From contig CAZFAP010000046.1 of assembly GCA_964516325.1 (NCBI GenBank), forward strand, positions 1 to 28,663: DNA of 28,663 nucleotides, read 5' to 3'. Below the pieces are notes generated by a model. The model ran no database searches and was not told where the DNA came from. It worked only from the letters and a program-made list of their open reading frames with translations. The position numbers were made by a program, and so were the translations under genes. This DNA is from CAZFAP01 sp964516325 (GTDB lineage: Bacteria > Auribacterota > JABMQX01). This document shows, piece after piece, positions 6,991-16,129 of the stretch. How positions within the stretch are numbered: position 1 is the stretch's first letter; every line of letters begins with the position of its first letter.

Positions 6991-9405
6991 ATGCTGCAAA
7001 AGGTTGTTGGATTCATAGCGCTCTTCGCCGCATGCGCCTCGTCCCCCGTGTTCTCTTTTGCAGAGCAACCGGACGACGAGGCCACCAGGCTATTTGACCT
7101 CGCCAACGGTCTCTACGTCCGCGGGAAGGCGTTCTACGGGCAAGCTGTCATCCAATACCGAGAATTCATCAGGCGCTATCCCAGCGACGAACGCTGCGAC
7201 CTTTCCACAATGCTATTAGGTACCTGCCTCCTCGAACTGGGGAAATACCCGGAGGCTCTCCAGGCATTCCTCGACCATCAGAAATTCAGAACGAGCAAGA
7301 ACAGGGACAAGGTCAATTTCGCAACGGGCGTCGCCTACTCGTCTCTCGGCAAATACAGCGACGCGATCCCTTACCTCCTCAAAGTCTATGGCAAGGAGGT
7401 GGAACAAAATCTTGCGGATAGCGCCGCCCTGGAGCTCGGACGCGCTTACCTGAACAACAAGCAGCCCAAGGAGGCCATTCCTGTTCTTGCCAGGCTCGCC
7501 GACGGAAAGCCGAACCCACAGGTCCCCTGGGCGAATTTCCACCTCGCCTACGCGTACCTGGCAACGCAGGACTTCGAGAGGGCAATCGAACGTTTTCAGA
7601 AAGCAGCAGCCACTCTCTCGCAGCGAAAGGATGAGTCGCTCTTCCGAATGGCCGAGTCCTACGCCAAACTGGAGAAGTATCAGAACGCCTACTCCCGATA
7701 CAAGGAGCTCGTCGAGAACTACCCCAATTCTCCGTTCTCGGGCCGCTCCGCATTTGGCGCGGTATGGAGCCTCTACAGCGCAAAGGACTACGAAAACGCC
7801 GTCAAGGCGTACGAGGTCTGCAAGAAATTCATCCCCCAGGAATCGCAAGCCGAAGCCGCCTACATCGTCGCCAATTCCTATTACGCCACGAATAAGTTAG
7901 CCGAAGCCCTTCGGGCGTACCAGGGAGTCGCAAAGGACTTCCCGACGAGCCCCCGCGCGGCGGACGCCGACTACAAGGCTTGCTGGTGCCTCTTCTTGCA
8001 CGATAAGTTCGACGAGGCAATTGCTTCCGGGACCGTCTTCGTCAAGAAGTACGCGACCTATTCCGAGGTCGGCAACGTTCATTTCCTTCTCGGAGAATCG
8101 TTATACGAGCGTAACCGGGTGGGCGAAGCCCTGACCGCGTACCTCGCCGTCGTCGAGCGACACCGCGGGTCTCCCTTCCGGGAAAAGGCGACGTTCAAGC
8201 TGGGCCTCTGCTACCTCAACACCGCACAACTCGATAAGGCCCGGAAGACGTTCCGGGATTTCGCAAACTTCTATCCCGCCAGCGAACTCGGCGCGAAGGC
8301 TCTCGCTCGGTCCGCGGAGTGCGGGCTGGAGCTTGCTCGAAAAGCCAAGCTGGAGCTTCAGGGCGGCGAATACCAGGAGGTGGCGCGCGATTACGGCGCC
8401 CTCGTCGAGAAATACCCCAAAGATGAACTCGCGGGCGAGGCCCTCTACCAACTCGGCGTCACCTACACGAGGCTCAAAAAACGCGACGAAATGATCGCGG
8501 CCTTCGAGAAGCTTGTGAAGGTCTATCCCAAAAACCCCAACTGCGCCGAAGCCTATTACTGGCTCGCCGCTGAAAACGAGAAAGCCGAAAAATACGACAT
8601 CGCTACTGACTACTTTGAACGCTCGCTCGGCCTCAAGCCAAAAGGTCCTTATTCCGAGCAGGCGAAATACCGCCTGGCGGCAATCTACTCCAAGAAGGGC
8701 GAGGACGAGAAAGCGGTCAACCTCGTCGTCCAACTCCTCCAGGAGAACCTCCAGAGCGGCATCCCGCCGGAGACTCACCTCGGCGCCGGCGATTTTCTCC
8801 TCAAGAAGGAAAAATACGACGAGGCTATCGAGGTCTATACCCTGTTCGTCCAGAAATTCAAGTCCAAGCCCAGCCCGCTTCTCGAAGGAGCTTACTACGG
8901 GCTGGGGGATTGCTATTTCAAAAAAGGGAAATGGCAGCAGGCGATTGACAATTTCGCTAAAGTGATAGAATTTAAGGGGGACTGGGTTTCGTTATCGCGA
9001 TTGAACAGCGGCATCGCCCACCTTAAACTCGGACGCAACAAGCAGGCGGAAGAGCTTCTGGGCGAAGTCAGCCGGTCCGGAATCATCGAACTGGAAGCCA
9101 AAGCTTTCTACTGGCTCGCCAATATGCGGTTCGAGGTCGCCCGAGCCGCGAAAACCGAGCAGGAAAAACGCGAGCGATATAATCAAGCCCGGGCGGAGTA
9201 TATGAAAGTCGTCATTCTCTACCCGAAATCCGACGTGAGACCCGAATGCATGTATCGCGTCGCCGAGTGCCTTGAGCAGGAGGGCCTCGCCGAGGACGCG
9301 AAGAGCGAGTTTCGCAGGTTAATCGGCGAATACCCCGAGAACGAATTCGCCCAAAAAGCCCGCGAGAAACTGTCGAGTGTGCCAGCGAGCGGGACGGGGC
9401 AATAG
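6991..9405 (+). CDS. Exported tetratricopeptide-repeat protein of the Exb/Tol-like operon
   Basis: An 804-residue protein with a signal peptide (LLQ-type start, VVGFIALFAACASSPVFSFAE, cleavage near residue 25) followed by about twenty TPR-like helical pairs to the C-terminus. Recurrent features are YPxSxxxxxAxY, LGxxYxxxxKYxxAIxxF and FxKxxxxYP, as in CpoB/YbgF and BamD-type periplasmic TPR proteins. It is far longer than CpoB (about 260 residues). TPR arrays bind other proteins, so in this operon it is likely a periplasmic or outer-membrane-associated scaffold that connects the motor or the VWA protein to envelope partners. It starts 64 bases after the exbD-like gene. TPR fold and export are certain; the partner proteins are inferred from context. 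Confidence 0.85.
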   Translation: MLQKVVGFIALFAACASSPVFSFAEQPDDEATRLFDLANGLYVRGKAFYGQAVIQYREFIRRYPSDERCDLSTMLLGTCLLELGKYPEALQAFLDHQKFRTSKNRDKVNFATGVAYSSLGKYSDAIPYLLKVYGKEVEQNLADSAALELGRAYLNNKQPKEAIPVLARLADGKPNPQVPWANFHLAYAYLATQDFERAIERFQKAAATLSQRKDESLFRMAESYAKLEKYQNAYSRYKELVENYPNSPFSGRSAFGAVWSLYSAKDYENAVKAYEVCKKFIPQESQAEAAYIVANSYYATNKLAEALRAYQGVAKDFPTSPRAADADYKACWCLFLHDKFDEAIASGTVFVKKYATYSEVGNVHFLLGESLYERNRVGEALTAYLAVVERHRGSPFREKATFKLGLCYLNTAQLDKARKTFRDFANFYPASELGAKALARSAECGLELARKAKLELQGGEYQEVARDYGALVEKYPKDELAGEALYQLGVTYTRLKKRDEMIAAFEKLVKVYPKNPNCAEAYYWLAAENEKAEKYDIATDYFERSLGLKPKGPYSEQAKYRLAAIYSKKGEDEKAVNLVVQLLQENLQSGIPPETHLGAGDFLLKKEKYDEAIEVYTLFVQKFKSKPSPLLEGAYYGLGDCYFKKGKWQQAIDNFAKVIEFKGDWVSLSRLNSGIAHLKLGRNKQAEELLGEVSRSGIIELEAKAFYWLANMRFEVARAAKTEQEKRERYNQARAEYMKVVILYPKSDVRPECMYRVAECLEQEGLAEDAKSEFRRLIGEYPENEFAQKAREKLSSVPASGTGQ

Positions 9406-9464
9406 TAGTCAGGCATCGAACTCTTTGCCCACAACCTGGCAGTAGTAGGTTGAGGAGGCGCAAA

Positions 9465-11288
9465 ATGACAAGAAGTCCAAATCCTTTTCTGGTAGTCGCG
9501 TTACTCGTCTCGATTTTTGTTCACCTGTTCCTGGTGGATCAGGCGATTGATCTCACGTTCAGACTCCAGCTTTTCAGCACCTCCACCGGAGACCAATTGT
9601 TCCGAATCCGCCAACTTGACATCCGCCGTGCACCGGAAATCCCCGCCGGGCGTCCCCAATGGCTGCCCCAGGAGCTCATCAGCCTTGGACCGCCTAAGGA
9701 GGTTGTCGAAGAGCGGACGGGAGCGGACGAGGCGGTCCTGCTGGAGTCCGAGAAGTTCATCTCCTCCGACGTTACTGAACAGAAGCTGTTGGAGAGCATC
9801 GAAAGAGCGATAGCGGCGGAGGCGGTTGCCAAAGCCGAGGAAACGGCGCCAGCCCCTGCGGCCGAATCCGCCATCCCCCAGGAAGTCCTCGCCGTTGATG
9901 CTTCGCTCCTCAAACGGGAGATTCCACGTTCCCAGCCCAGAATCAGCGCGACTGTTGAGAGAGGAACAGCCACATCGGACATCATTTTCTTTACCGAAGC
10001 TGGCCCCCTGGCGGAACCCGTTCCGGGAGCGATTACGAAGGGACCCACCGGCAAAACTCCCGTCCCGGGCAGCCCCTCCGAAAAGCAAGCTATGGCAAAA
10101 TTGGCCATGGCCGACCGAGGCGCCGCGATTCCGGGCGTCATCTCCCCGCCCCCGTTAGTTGCAGATAAGGAACGCGTTCTCGAATCCGCGGACTTGGTGG
10201 ACACCGTTACCGTGGATTACGAAAAGATACAAAAATACCCTCCGCTTGACGACATGCTGACGGTTCAGCTCTTCACTTATCACCGCCCGGGCGAAGCCAA
10301 GGGATACTTCAGGCTCGTCGTCGAGCCGAGGAAAGACCGGAAAGACATCAAAGCCATTCCCAAAGACATCATTTTTGTCGTGGATTCGTCCCAGAGCATA
10401 ACCCAGAGAAAACTGGACTACTACATCCAGGGTCTCAAGCTTTGCCTGCCGTCCCTCAGCTCTCAGGACCGATTCAACATCATCGAGTTCAAGGACTTCA
10501 CCCGCAAGCTCAGCGACCCGGACGTCGTTCCCGCCGCCCCGGACATGCTCGCAAAAGGCGAGGCGTTTCTTTCCGGATTGATCTCCGAAGGCGGGACAAA
10601 CGTTTACAAATCCCTGACCGAACTCGTCGCCCTGCCGCCGTCGCCGGGCCGACCCCGAATCATTTTTATGGTGAGCGACGGACGACCCACCGCGGGAATA
10701 CGGCAGGACAGCGAGATCATCAACCAGGTCACCGCCCTTAATAACCTCAAAGCCTCCATTTTTACCTTCGCCGGAGGCGCCAAGATCAACACTTCTCTCC
10801 TCGACCTCCTCTCCTATCGGAACAGGGGAGCGAGGACGTTCGAGCCGGACGATGGCAAAATCCCTCAGGCGCTTTCCAACTTCTACCAGGAGTTCAATTC
10901 GCCGATCCTTCTCAACCCCCGGTTCAATTTCGGCGCCCTCGACGCCGCCCAAGTCTATCCGAAGATTCTTCCGGACCTGTACCTGAACGGCAGGCTGGAG
11001 ATTCTCGGACAGTTTGAGGGCGAGGACGAATTCAGCATGCAGCTTCTGGGCGAAGTGGACGGGCAGACGAAAGAGTACGTCCTTCAGCAAAAGTTGACCG
11101 GCCCCGACAGCGGCGACGAAAGTGTCGCACGCACGTGGGCTTTCCGCAAAATATATGACCTCGTAGGGCAGATGATTCAGAAAGGCGGCTCCCAGACCAT
11201 TCTTTCCGAAATCGAGAGGTTGAGCGCTGACTACAAGGTCGCGACGTCTTACTCGCCTTTCCGTCGAGGTCGGTCCCAAGAAGAATGA
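9465..11288 (+). CDS. TonB-like N-terminal helix fused to a VWA/ITIH-type domain
   Basis: A 607-residue protein. ATG 9465 is preferred over TTG 9450 because AGGAGG (9453-9458) is ideally spaced. Residues 8-29 form one membrane helix with Ser16 and His20, the same SxxxH pattern and positions as the TonB helix that engages ExbB/ExbD. Residues of about 50-260 are a low-complexity Pro/Ala/Glu-rich periplasmic linker. A VWA domain occupies about 300-475, with a complete MIDAS: Asp307-x-Ser309-x-Ser311, Thr378 in GGTN and Asp405 in VSDG. The C-terminus (about 560-600, WAFRKIYDLVGQ...LSADYKVATSYSPF) matches the segment after VWA in inter-alpha-trypsin-inhibitor-like proteins. No TonB C-terminal domain is present. 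I infer an energy transducer whose effector is a metal-dependent adhesion domain. Confidence 0.8.
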   Translation: MTRSPNPFLVVALLVSIFVHLFLVDQAIDLTFRLQLFSTSTGDQLFRIRQLDIRRAPEIPAGRPQWLPQELISLGPPKEVVEERTGADEAVLLESEKFISSDVTEQKLLESIERAIAAEAVAKAEETAPAPAAESAIPQEVLAVDASLLKREIPRSQPRISATVERGTATSDIIFFTEAGPLAEPVPGAITKGPTGKTPVPGSPSEKQAMAKLAMADRGAAIPGVISPPPLVADKERVLESADLVDTVTVDYEKIQKYPPLDDMLTVQLFTYHRPGEAKGYFRLVVEPRKDRKDIKAIPKDIIFVVDSSQSITQRKLDYYIQGLKLCLPSLSSQDRFNIIEFKDFTRKLSDPDVVPAAPDMLAKGEAFLSGLISEGGTNVYKSLTELVALPPSPGRPRIIFMVSDGRPTAGIRQDSEIINQVTALNNLKASIFTFAGGAKINTSLLDLLSYRNRGARTFEPDDGKIPQALSNFYQEFNSPILLNPRFNFGALDAAQVYPKILPDLYLNGRLEILGQFEGEDEFSMQLLGEVDGQTKEYVLQQKLTGPDSGDESVARTWAFRKIYDLVGQMIQKGGSQTILSEIERLSADYKVATSYSPFRRGRSQEE

Positions 11289-11345
11289 GAGTTGGAGACA
11301 ACGAACCGCATCGCAGTGAGTGCGTGGGCTGAAAGGAGGCCAGAC

Positions 11346-14300
11346 ATGAGAGCGCACATGGGTATTTGCGGCGGCCTGCTCTTTGTCCTTATTGGTTGCT
11401 GCTTGCCGCGGCAGGTTGTCGGCACGATGTTCTTTGGCGAGAATTTCGAGACAGGCGCACCCGATTGGGCCCTCGACTCGCCGTGGGCTTTGACAAGCGA
11501 GGATAGGCATGGCGCAACCTATTCACTTACCGATAGCCCCGCCGCTGACTACGCGAACGGCGCCGACAAGAAGGCAGCCGTGCAACTGAATCTCATTGGC
11601 TCCAACCGTCCGCTGCTGTCTTTCTGGCACCGGTACAATGTAGAGGACAACAAGGACTATGGATACGTAGAGGTGTCCAAAGACGGCGGTTCCACCTGGG
11701 AGTGCCTGTCTTTCATCACCGGCAACTCCGCCACCGACTGGTTCCAGGAGGAGATAGACCTCAGTCCTTATGCCAACAAGCAGGTTCATCTGCGTTTTCG
11801 GATAAAGACGGACGGCGCCGGGCAGCGAGACGGCTGGTACATAGACGACGTGGAGGTATCGGAGAACGCTGCCACGACCGCGGTTCCGTTCTCCGACGAC
11901 GCGGAGGGTGTCTCCAGCGACGCCAACTGGATAGCCTCCTCCTGGGAGAGAATAGGCTCCGATGGACACAACAGCCTCCACTCTTGGTCGAGGCCGGCGA
12001 TGACCGCTCGTTCGGACCTGACAACGGCGCTGGTCCTGAGAGGGACCATTGACCTCAGCGGCGCCGTCAACCCGCACCTCTCCTTCTGGCATCACAAAAA
12101 CGGGACAGGAGATGTGTACGTGTCCCAGGACGGAGGGCACACCTGGACGCGGATTTACCGCGACTCAAACAACTGGACCGACTGGCGCGCCACCCAGATT
12201 GACCTGTCCGCTCACGCCGGATTGCCCAACGTCGCCCTGAAATTCGCCATGGGCTCCGGGCAACGCTGGCGAATTGACGACGTGCTGATAAGCAACGCAC
12301 CCCAGAACGTCTTCCTCCAGCCCCTCTCAAACATCGGCGAGCACAGCCTGACGCTCACCTGGTCGCAGAACGCCGACCCGGATTTTGCCAGCTACAGGAT
12401 ATATCGCAGCTTCAATAGCGACATGAGCAATGCCACCGAAATTGCGACCATCGCGAGCCAGGTCACAACGACATACACCGACAACGACCTGACATTTGCC
12501 GCCACGTCGTACTATTACCGGGTTTACGTTATGGACACGGAAGCCCTGCGCAATCAGGGAAGCAATGTTCAGGGGGCTAAGACTCTCCTCGGCGCCCAAA
12601 CTCACACCTTCCCGTTTACTGATGACATGGAATCCGGAGACACCTGGGGGAATGACTGGCCATGGGACTTGACGGATACCGCCAGCCACAGCGGCACCCA
12701 CTGCTGGACCGACAGCCCTGGGACATCCTACGAGAACAACATGGACCGGTCTCTGACGACGATTGTTGACCTCACCGGCGCCAACCGTCCGCTGCTGTCC
12801 TTCTGGCATCGGTACAATTTAGAGGACAACAAGGACTATGGGTACGTAGAGGTGTCCAAAGACGGCGGTTCCACCTGGGAGTGCCTGTCCTTCATCACCG
12901 GCAACTCCGCCACCGAATGGTTCCAGGAGGAGATAGACCTCAGTCCTTATGCCAACAAGCAAATTCATCTGCAGTTTCGGATAGATACAGACGGCGCCGG
13001 GCAGCGGGACGGCTGGTACATAGACGACGTGGAGGTATCGGAGAACGCTGCCACGACCGCGTTTCCGTTCTCCGACGATGCGGAGGGTGTCTCCAGCGAC
13101 GCCAACTGGATAGCTTCGTCGTGGGAGAGGATAGCCACCGATGGACACAACAGCGTCCACTGCTGGTCGAGACCGGGGATGACGGCTCGTTCCGACCTAA
13201 CAACGGCGCTGGTTCTGAGAGGGACCATGGACCTCAGCGGCGCCGTCAACCCGCACCTCTCCTTCTGGCATCACAAGAGCGGGACAGGGGACGTATATCT
13301 TTCGACCGATGGAGGACACGCCTGGACGCGGATTTACCGGGACTCCAATACCTGGGCGGATTGGCGGAGAAGTCAAGTGGACCTGTCGCCTTACACCGGG
13401 ACATCCAACGTTGCGCTCAAATTCACAATGGGGTACGGACAGCGATGGCGAATTGACGATGTGCTGGTGAGCGACGCACCCCAAAACGTCTATCTCAACC
13501 CCATTTCAGACATCGGCGAGCACACCATGACATTGACCTGGTCGCAGAACGCCGACCCGGATTTTGCCAGCTACAGGATATACCGGAGTACCAAAAGCGA
13601 CATGAGCAACGCCCAGGAGATCGCGACCATCACGACCCAGGCGACTACGACCTATGTGGACGGCGATCTCACGTACACCAACACCTGGTACTACTATCGT
13701 GTTTACGTCCTTGACACGGAAGAGATGCGCAATCAGGGGAGCAATGTTCAGGGCGCCAAGACGCTGCTGGGGGCCACCGTCCATCCTTTCCCATTCACGG
13801 ACGACATGGAGTCTGGAGACACCTGGGGCAATGACTGGCCGTGGGGTTTGACCGACACCGACAGCCACAGCGGCGCTTACTCCTGGACCGACAGCCCTGG
13901 GGCATCCTACGAGAACAACATAGACCGGTCGCTGACGACGGTCGTTGACCTCACCGCTTCCAACCGTCCCCTGTTATCCTTCTGGCATCGGTACAATCTG
14001 GAGGGGGGGAAGGACTTCGGATACGTGGAGGTATCCAAAGACGCCGGTTCCACCTGGGAGTGCCTGTTTTTCATCACCGGCAACTCCGCCACCGAGTGGT
14101 TCCGGGAAGAGGTGGACCTGAGTCCCTACGCCAACAAGCAGATTTACCTCCGGTTTCGGATAATCACGGATGGAACGGGGAGACAGGACGGCTGGCACGT
14201 TGACGACGTGGAGGTATCGGAGAACGCCGCCACAACGCCATTCCCATTCTCTGACGACGCGGAGACCCCCTCCAGCGACGGCAATTGGATAGCCTCCGCC

Positions 14301-14879
14301 TGGGAGAGGATAGCCACCGACGGTCACAACAGCGCCCACTGCTGGTTGAGACCGGACATGAGGGATCGCTCGGACTTCTCCACAAGTCTTGTGCTGAGGG
14401 GGAACATGGACTTCAGCCAGCTCCAAAACCCACAGCTTTCGTTCTGGCATCATAAGAGCGGCACGGGAGACGTATATCTTTCGACCGATGGAGGGCACAC
14501 CTGGACGCGGGTTTACCGCGACACCAGTACCTGGGCGGATTGGCGGAGAAGTCAAGTGGACCTATCCGCTCACACCGGGGCGTCAAACGTTGTGCTCAGG
14601 TTCTCCATGGGCTACGGACAGCGATGGCATGTTGACGACGTGGAGATCACAGGCGAGTGGGTCGGTCGTCCCACGCTCACAATCTCCATCGAAGGAAGTT
14701 TGGCGAGACTCTCCTGGAGCGCATTTGGCGCCGGGAGCTACACAGTCGAACGGTCCGACGACTTGAAAGTATGGACTCCGGAACCGGGAATGCCGATCAC
14801 GGACATAACCTTCCCGATTGGCCAGGTCTCAGGCCTTCCCAGGTGGCGATTCTGGCGTGTTTCCGCGCCAGCGCAATAG
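11346..14879 (+). CDS. Large secreted protein of repeated beta-sandwich (choice-of-anchor J/MAM-like) and FN3 domains
   Basis: A 1177-residue protein starting at ATG 11346 (AAGGAGG at 11333-11339); the longer TTG start at 11292 lacks such a site. A signal peptide covers residues 1-29. The mature chain reads J-J-FN3, J-J-FN3, J-J and a C-terminal FN3-like domain (SYTVERSDDLKVWTP). The J modules carry the signature LSFWHRYN...DYGYVEVSKDGGSTW...DGWYIDDVEVS, as in MAM/immune-inhibitor-A C-terminal and choice-of-anchor J domains. The FN3 modules contain DFASYRIYRS and YYYRVYVMDTE. No catalytic domain, LPXTG, PEP-CTERM or Por-type tail is visible, so it is probably a surface or extracellular binding protein. 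It follows the VWA gene by 57 bases, suggesting it may be a client or ligand of that system (inference). Confidence 0.78.
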   Translation: MRAHMGICGGLLFVLIGCCLPRQVVGTMFFGENFETGAPDWALDSPWALTSEDRHGATYSLTDSPAADYANGADKKAAVQLNLIGSNRPLLSFWHRYNVEDNKDYGYVEVSKDGGSTWECLSFITGNSATDWFQEEIDLSPYANKQVHLRFRIKTDGAGQRDGWYIDDVEVSENAATTAVPFSDDAEGVSSDANWIASSWERIGSDGHNSLHSWSRPAMTARSDLTTALVLRGTIDLSGAVNPHLSFWHHKNGTGDVYVSQDGGHTWTRIYRDSNNWTDWRATQIDLSAHAGLPNVALKFAMGSGQRWRIDDVLISNAPQNVFLQPLSNIGEHSLTLTWSQNADPDFASYRIYRSFNSDMSNATEIATIASQVTTTYTDNDLTFAATSYYYRVYVMDTEALRNQGSNVQGAKTLLGAQTHTFPFTDDMESGDTWGNDWPWDLTDTASHSGTHCWTDSPGTSYENNMDRSLTTIVDLTGANRPLLSFWHRYNLEDNKDYGYVEVSKDGGSTWECLSFITGNSATEWFQEEIDLSPYANKQIHLQFRIDTDGAGQRDGWYIDDVEVSENAATTAFPFSDDAEGVSSDANWIASSWERIATDGHNSVHCWSRPGMTARSDLTTALVLRGTMDLSGAVNPHLSFWHHKSGTGDVYLSTDGGHAWTRIYRDSNTWADWRRSQVDLSPYTGTSNVALKFTMGYGQRWRIDDVLVSDAPQNVYLNPISDIGEHTMTLTWSQNADPDFASYRIYRSTKSDMSNAQEIATITTQATTTYVDGDLTYTNTWYYYRVYVLDTEEMRNQGSNVQGAKTLLGATVHPFPFTDDMESGDTWGNDWPWGLTDTDSHSGAYSWTDSPGASYENNIDRSLTTVVDLTASNRPLLSFWHRYNLEGGKDFGYVEVSKDAGSTWECLFFITGNSATEWFREEVDLSPYANKQIYLRFRIITDGTGRQDGWHVDDVEVSENAATTPFPFSDDAETPSSDGNWIASAWERIATDGHNSAHCWLRPDMRDRSDFSTSLVLRGNMDFSQLQNPQLSFWHHKSGTGDVYLSTDGGHTWTRVYRDTSTWADWRRSQVDLSAHTGASNVVLRFSMGYGQRWHVDDVEITGEWVGRPTLTISIEGSLARLSWSAFGAGSYTVERSDDLKVWTPEPGMPITDITFPIGQVSGLPRWRFWRVSAPAQ
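11430..14660 (+). repeat. In-frame tandem coding repeat, period 1179 bases
   Basis: The same 10-base landmark CCAACCGTCC occurs at 11602, 12781 and 13960, an exact spacing of 1179 bases (393 codons). Protein alignment by eye gives two full units and a third lacking its FN3 module. Stretches such as the one coding for GGSTWECLSFITGNSAT are almost identical in DNA between units 1 and 2, so duplication or homogenisation is recent. Similarity is patchy along the unit. Confidence 0.9.
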
Positions 14880-14887
14880 GAGGGAGA

Positions 14888-14980
14888 ATGAGGCCGCAGA
14901 CCAGCACCATATCGTTGAGGCGACGGAACGCACCATCACACCCAGGAAAGGAGGTGGGGCATTCCGGGGGAAGCTCTTGA
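14888..14980 (+). CDS. Short ORF (30 codons) before the first Na/Pi transporter
   Basis: ATG 14888 follows AGGAGGGAG (from 14878) directly after the stop of the repeat-protein gene. It encodes 30 residues rich in Arg, Ser and Pro (start MRPQTSTISLRRRNAPSH) and stops at 14978-14980, overlapping the frame of the next gene. I do not recognise it. It may be a leader peptide that couples translation. It may instead be the true N-terminus of the transporter, cut off by one extra base: removing one G from the run of five at 14966-14970 would join it in frame to the transporter. Confidence 0.35.
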   Translation: MRPQTSTISLRRRNAPSHPGKEVGHSGGSS

Positions 14981-16115
14981 CGCGAGACAGCCAGGAGAAC
15001 GGATTGCGGGGCTGGTCAGGAGTGTTACGGCTCTCGTCCTCGTGTATTTGTTTCTCGTGAGCATCCAGCTCATGGGGAGCGCCATGAAATTGCTCGGAAA
15101 GGGGTTCGCCGAGAAAATGGTTACTTTCACGTCCGACCCCTTTGTCGGGCTCCTCACCGGTATTTTGCTCACAAGCATTGTCCAGAGTTCGTCCCTCGTT
15201 ACCTCCGTGGTGGTCGTAGCCACCCAGGCAGGCACCATCAGTATCCGGGGCGCCAATATCGGCACCACCGTCACCAACACCCTCGTCTCCCTTTCCCTTA
15301 TCACCCGTACCGGCGAATTCCGACGAGCCTTTGCCGGCGCCATCGTCCACGACCTGTTCAATACGTGCACGGTCGCCGTTCTCTTTCCTCTGGAGCTCGC
15401 AACCCATTACCTGGAGCACGTGGCCTCCGCGCTGACGTCAGGCTTCGCCAACCTCGGGGGGCTCAAGTTCACCAGCGCGCTCGACATGGCCGTCCGGCCA
15501 GTCTCCGGCGCCGTCCTCGACGCTTGGACGATCATCTGGGGGAAGGGAGCCGGCGCCGGCATCGGCCTGGTCGTTTTCTCGCTGATCGTGCTCTTCGCGA
15601 CTCTCTTCCTTCTCGCCCTGTTGATGCGCTCCGCCGTCATGGCACGACTGGAGCGCTTCCTGAAAAGATTCCTTTTCAGAAATGCGGCTGTCGCCTTCCT
15701 CTTCGGGCTGATCCTCACGAGCATCGTCCAGAGCAGCTCCGTAACCACTTCCGCCGTCGTGCCGCTGGTGGGCGCGGGCCTCCTGACCATGCGGCAAATC
15801 TACCCTTACACGCTCGGCGCGAACATCGGGACGACGGTTACTGCCCTTCTCGCATCCCTTGTCGAAGCCGGAAAAGGCGTCGGGGGCGCAGCGGCTCTCG
15901 CGAACCCGCCGGGCGTAACCGTAGCGCTCTGCCACACATTTTTCAACATCACAGGAACTGCGATTTTCTATCCTCTCCGCATCATCCCCATTTCCGTGGC
16001 AGAGGCCCTCGGTGACATCGTCTCACGAAGAAAACTTTACGCCATCCTGTACGTTCTCATTGTCTTTTACGCGATCCCCATAGCCATGATTGTTCTCAGC
16101 AGGCTCTTACGCTGA
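14961..16115 (+). CDS. Na+/phosphate cotransporter, NptA/SLC34 type (first paralogue)
   Basis: An integral membrane protein of about 384 residues (357 if GTG 15042 is used). It has the two inverted repeats of the SLC34/NptA family, each with the QSSS motif (SIVQSSSLVTS near base 15180 and SIVQSSSVTTS near 15730), plus GANIGTTVTNTLVSL and YTLGANIGTTVTALLASL, which form the phosphate/sodium site. It imports inorganic phosphate using the sodium gradient. The start is uncertain: between the upstream in-frame stop (14916) and the first helix there is no ATG, GTG or TTG. GTG 15042 would begin inside the helix. ATT 14961, five bases after GGAGGT, gives a natural charged N-terminus and is used here. 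The next gene is a paralogue, then a PhoU-like gene. Confidence 0.85.
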   Translation: MPGEALDARQPGERIAGLVRSVTALVLVYLFLVSIQLMGSAMKLLGKGFAEKMVTFTSDPFVGLLTGILLTSIVQSSSLVTSVVVVATQAGTISIRGANIGTTVTNTLVSLSLITRTGEFRRAFAGAIVHDLFNTCTVAVLFPLELATHYLEHVASALTSGFANLGGLKFTSALDMAVRPVSGAVLDAWTIIWGKGAGAGIGLVVFSLIVLFATLFLLALLMRSAVMARLERFLKRFLFRNAAVAFLFGLILTSIVQSSSVTTSAVVPLVGAGLLTMRQIYPYTLGANIGTTVTALLASLVEAGKGVGGAAALANPPGVTVALCHTFFNITGTAIFYPLRIIPISVAEALGDIVSRRKLYAILYVLIVFYAIPIAMIVLSRLLR

Positions 16116-16129
16116 AAAGGAACTGAGCA

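Noticed and set aside
10155..11510. 451-codon open frame on the - strand opposite the VWA gene
   Set aside because: Shadow of a domain-supported gene; low-complexity translation without motifs.
11430..14660. Regular repeats that might suggest a CRISPR array or transposon duplication
   Set aside because: The period is 1179 bases, in frame and coding for beta-sandwich modules; there are no short spacers or transposase.
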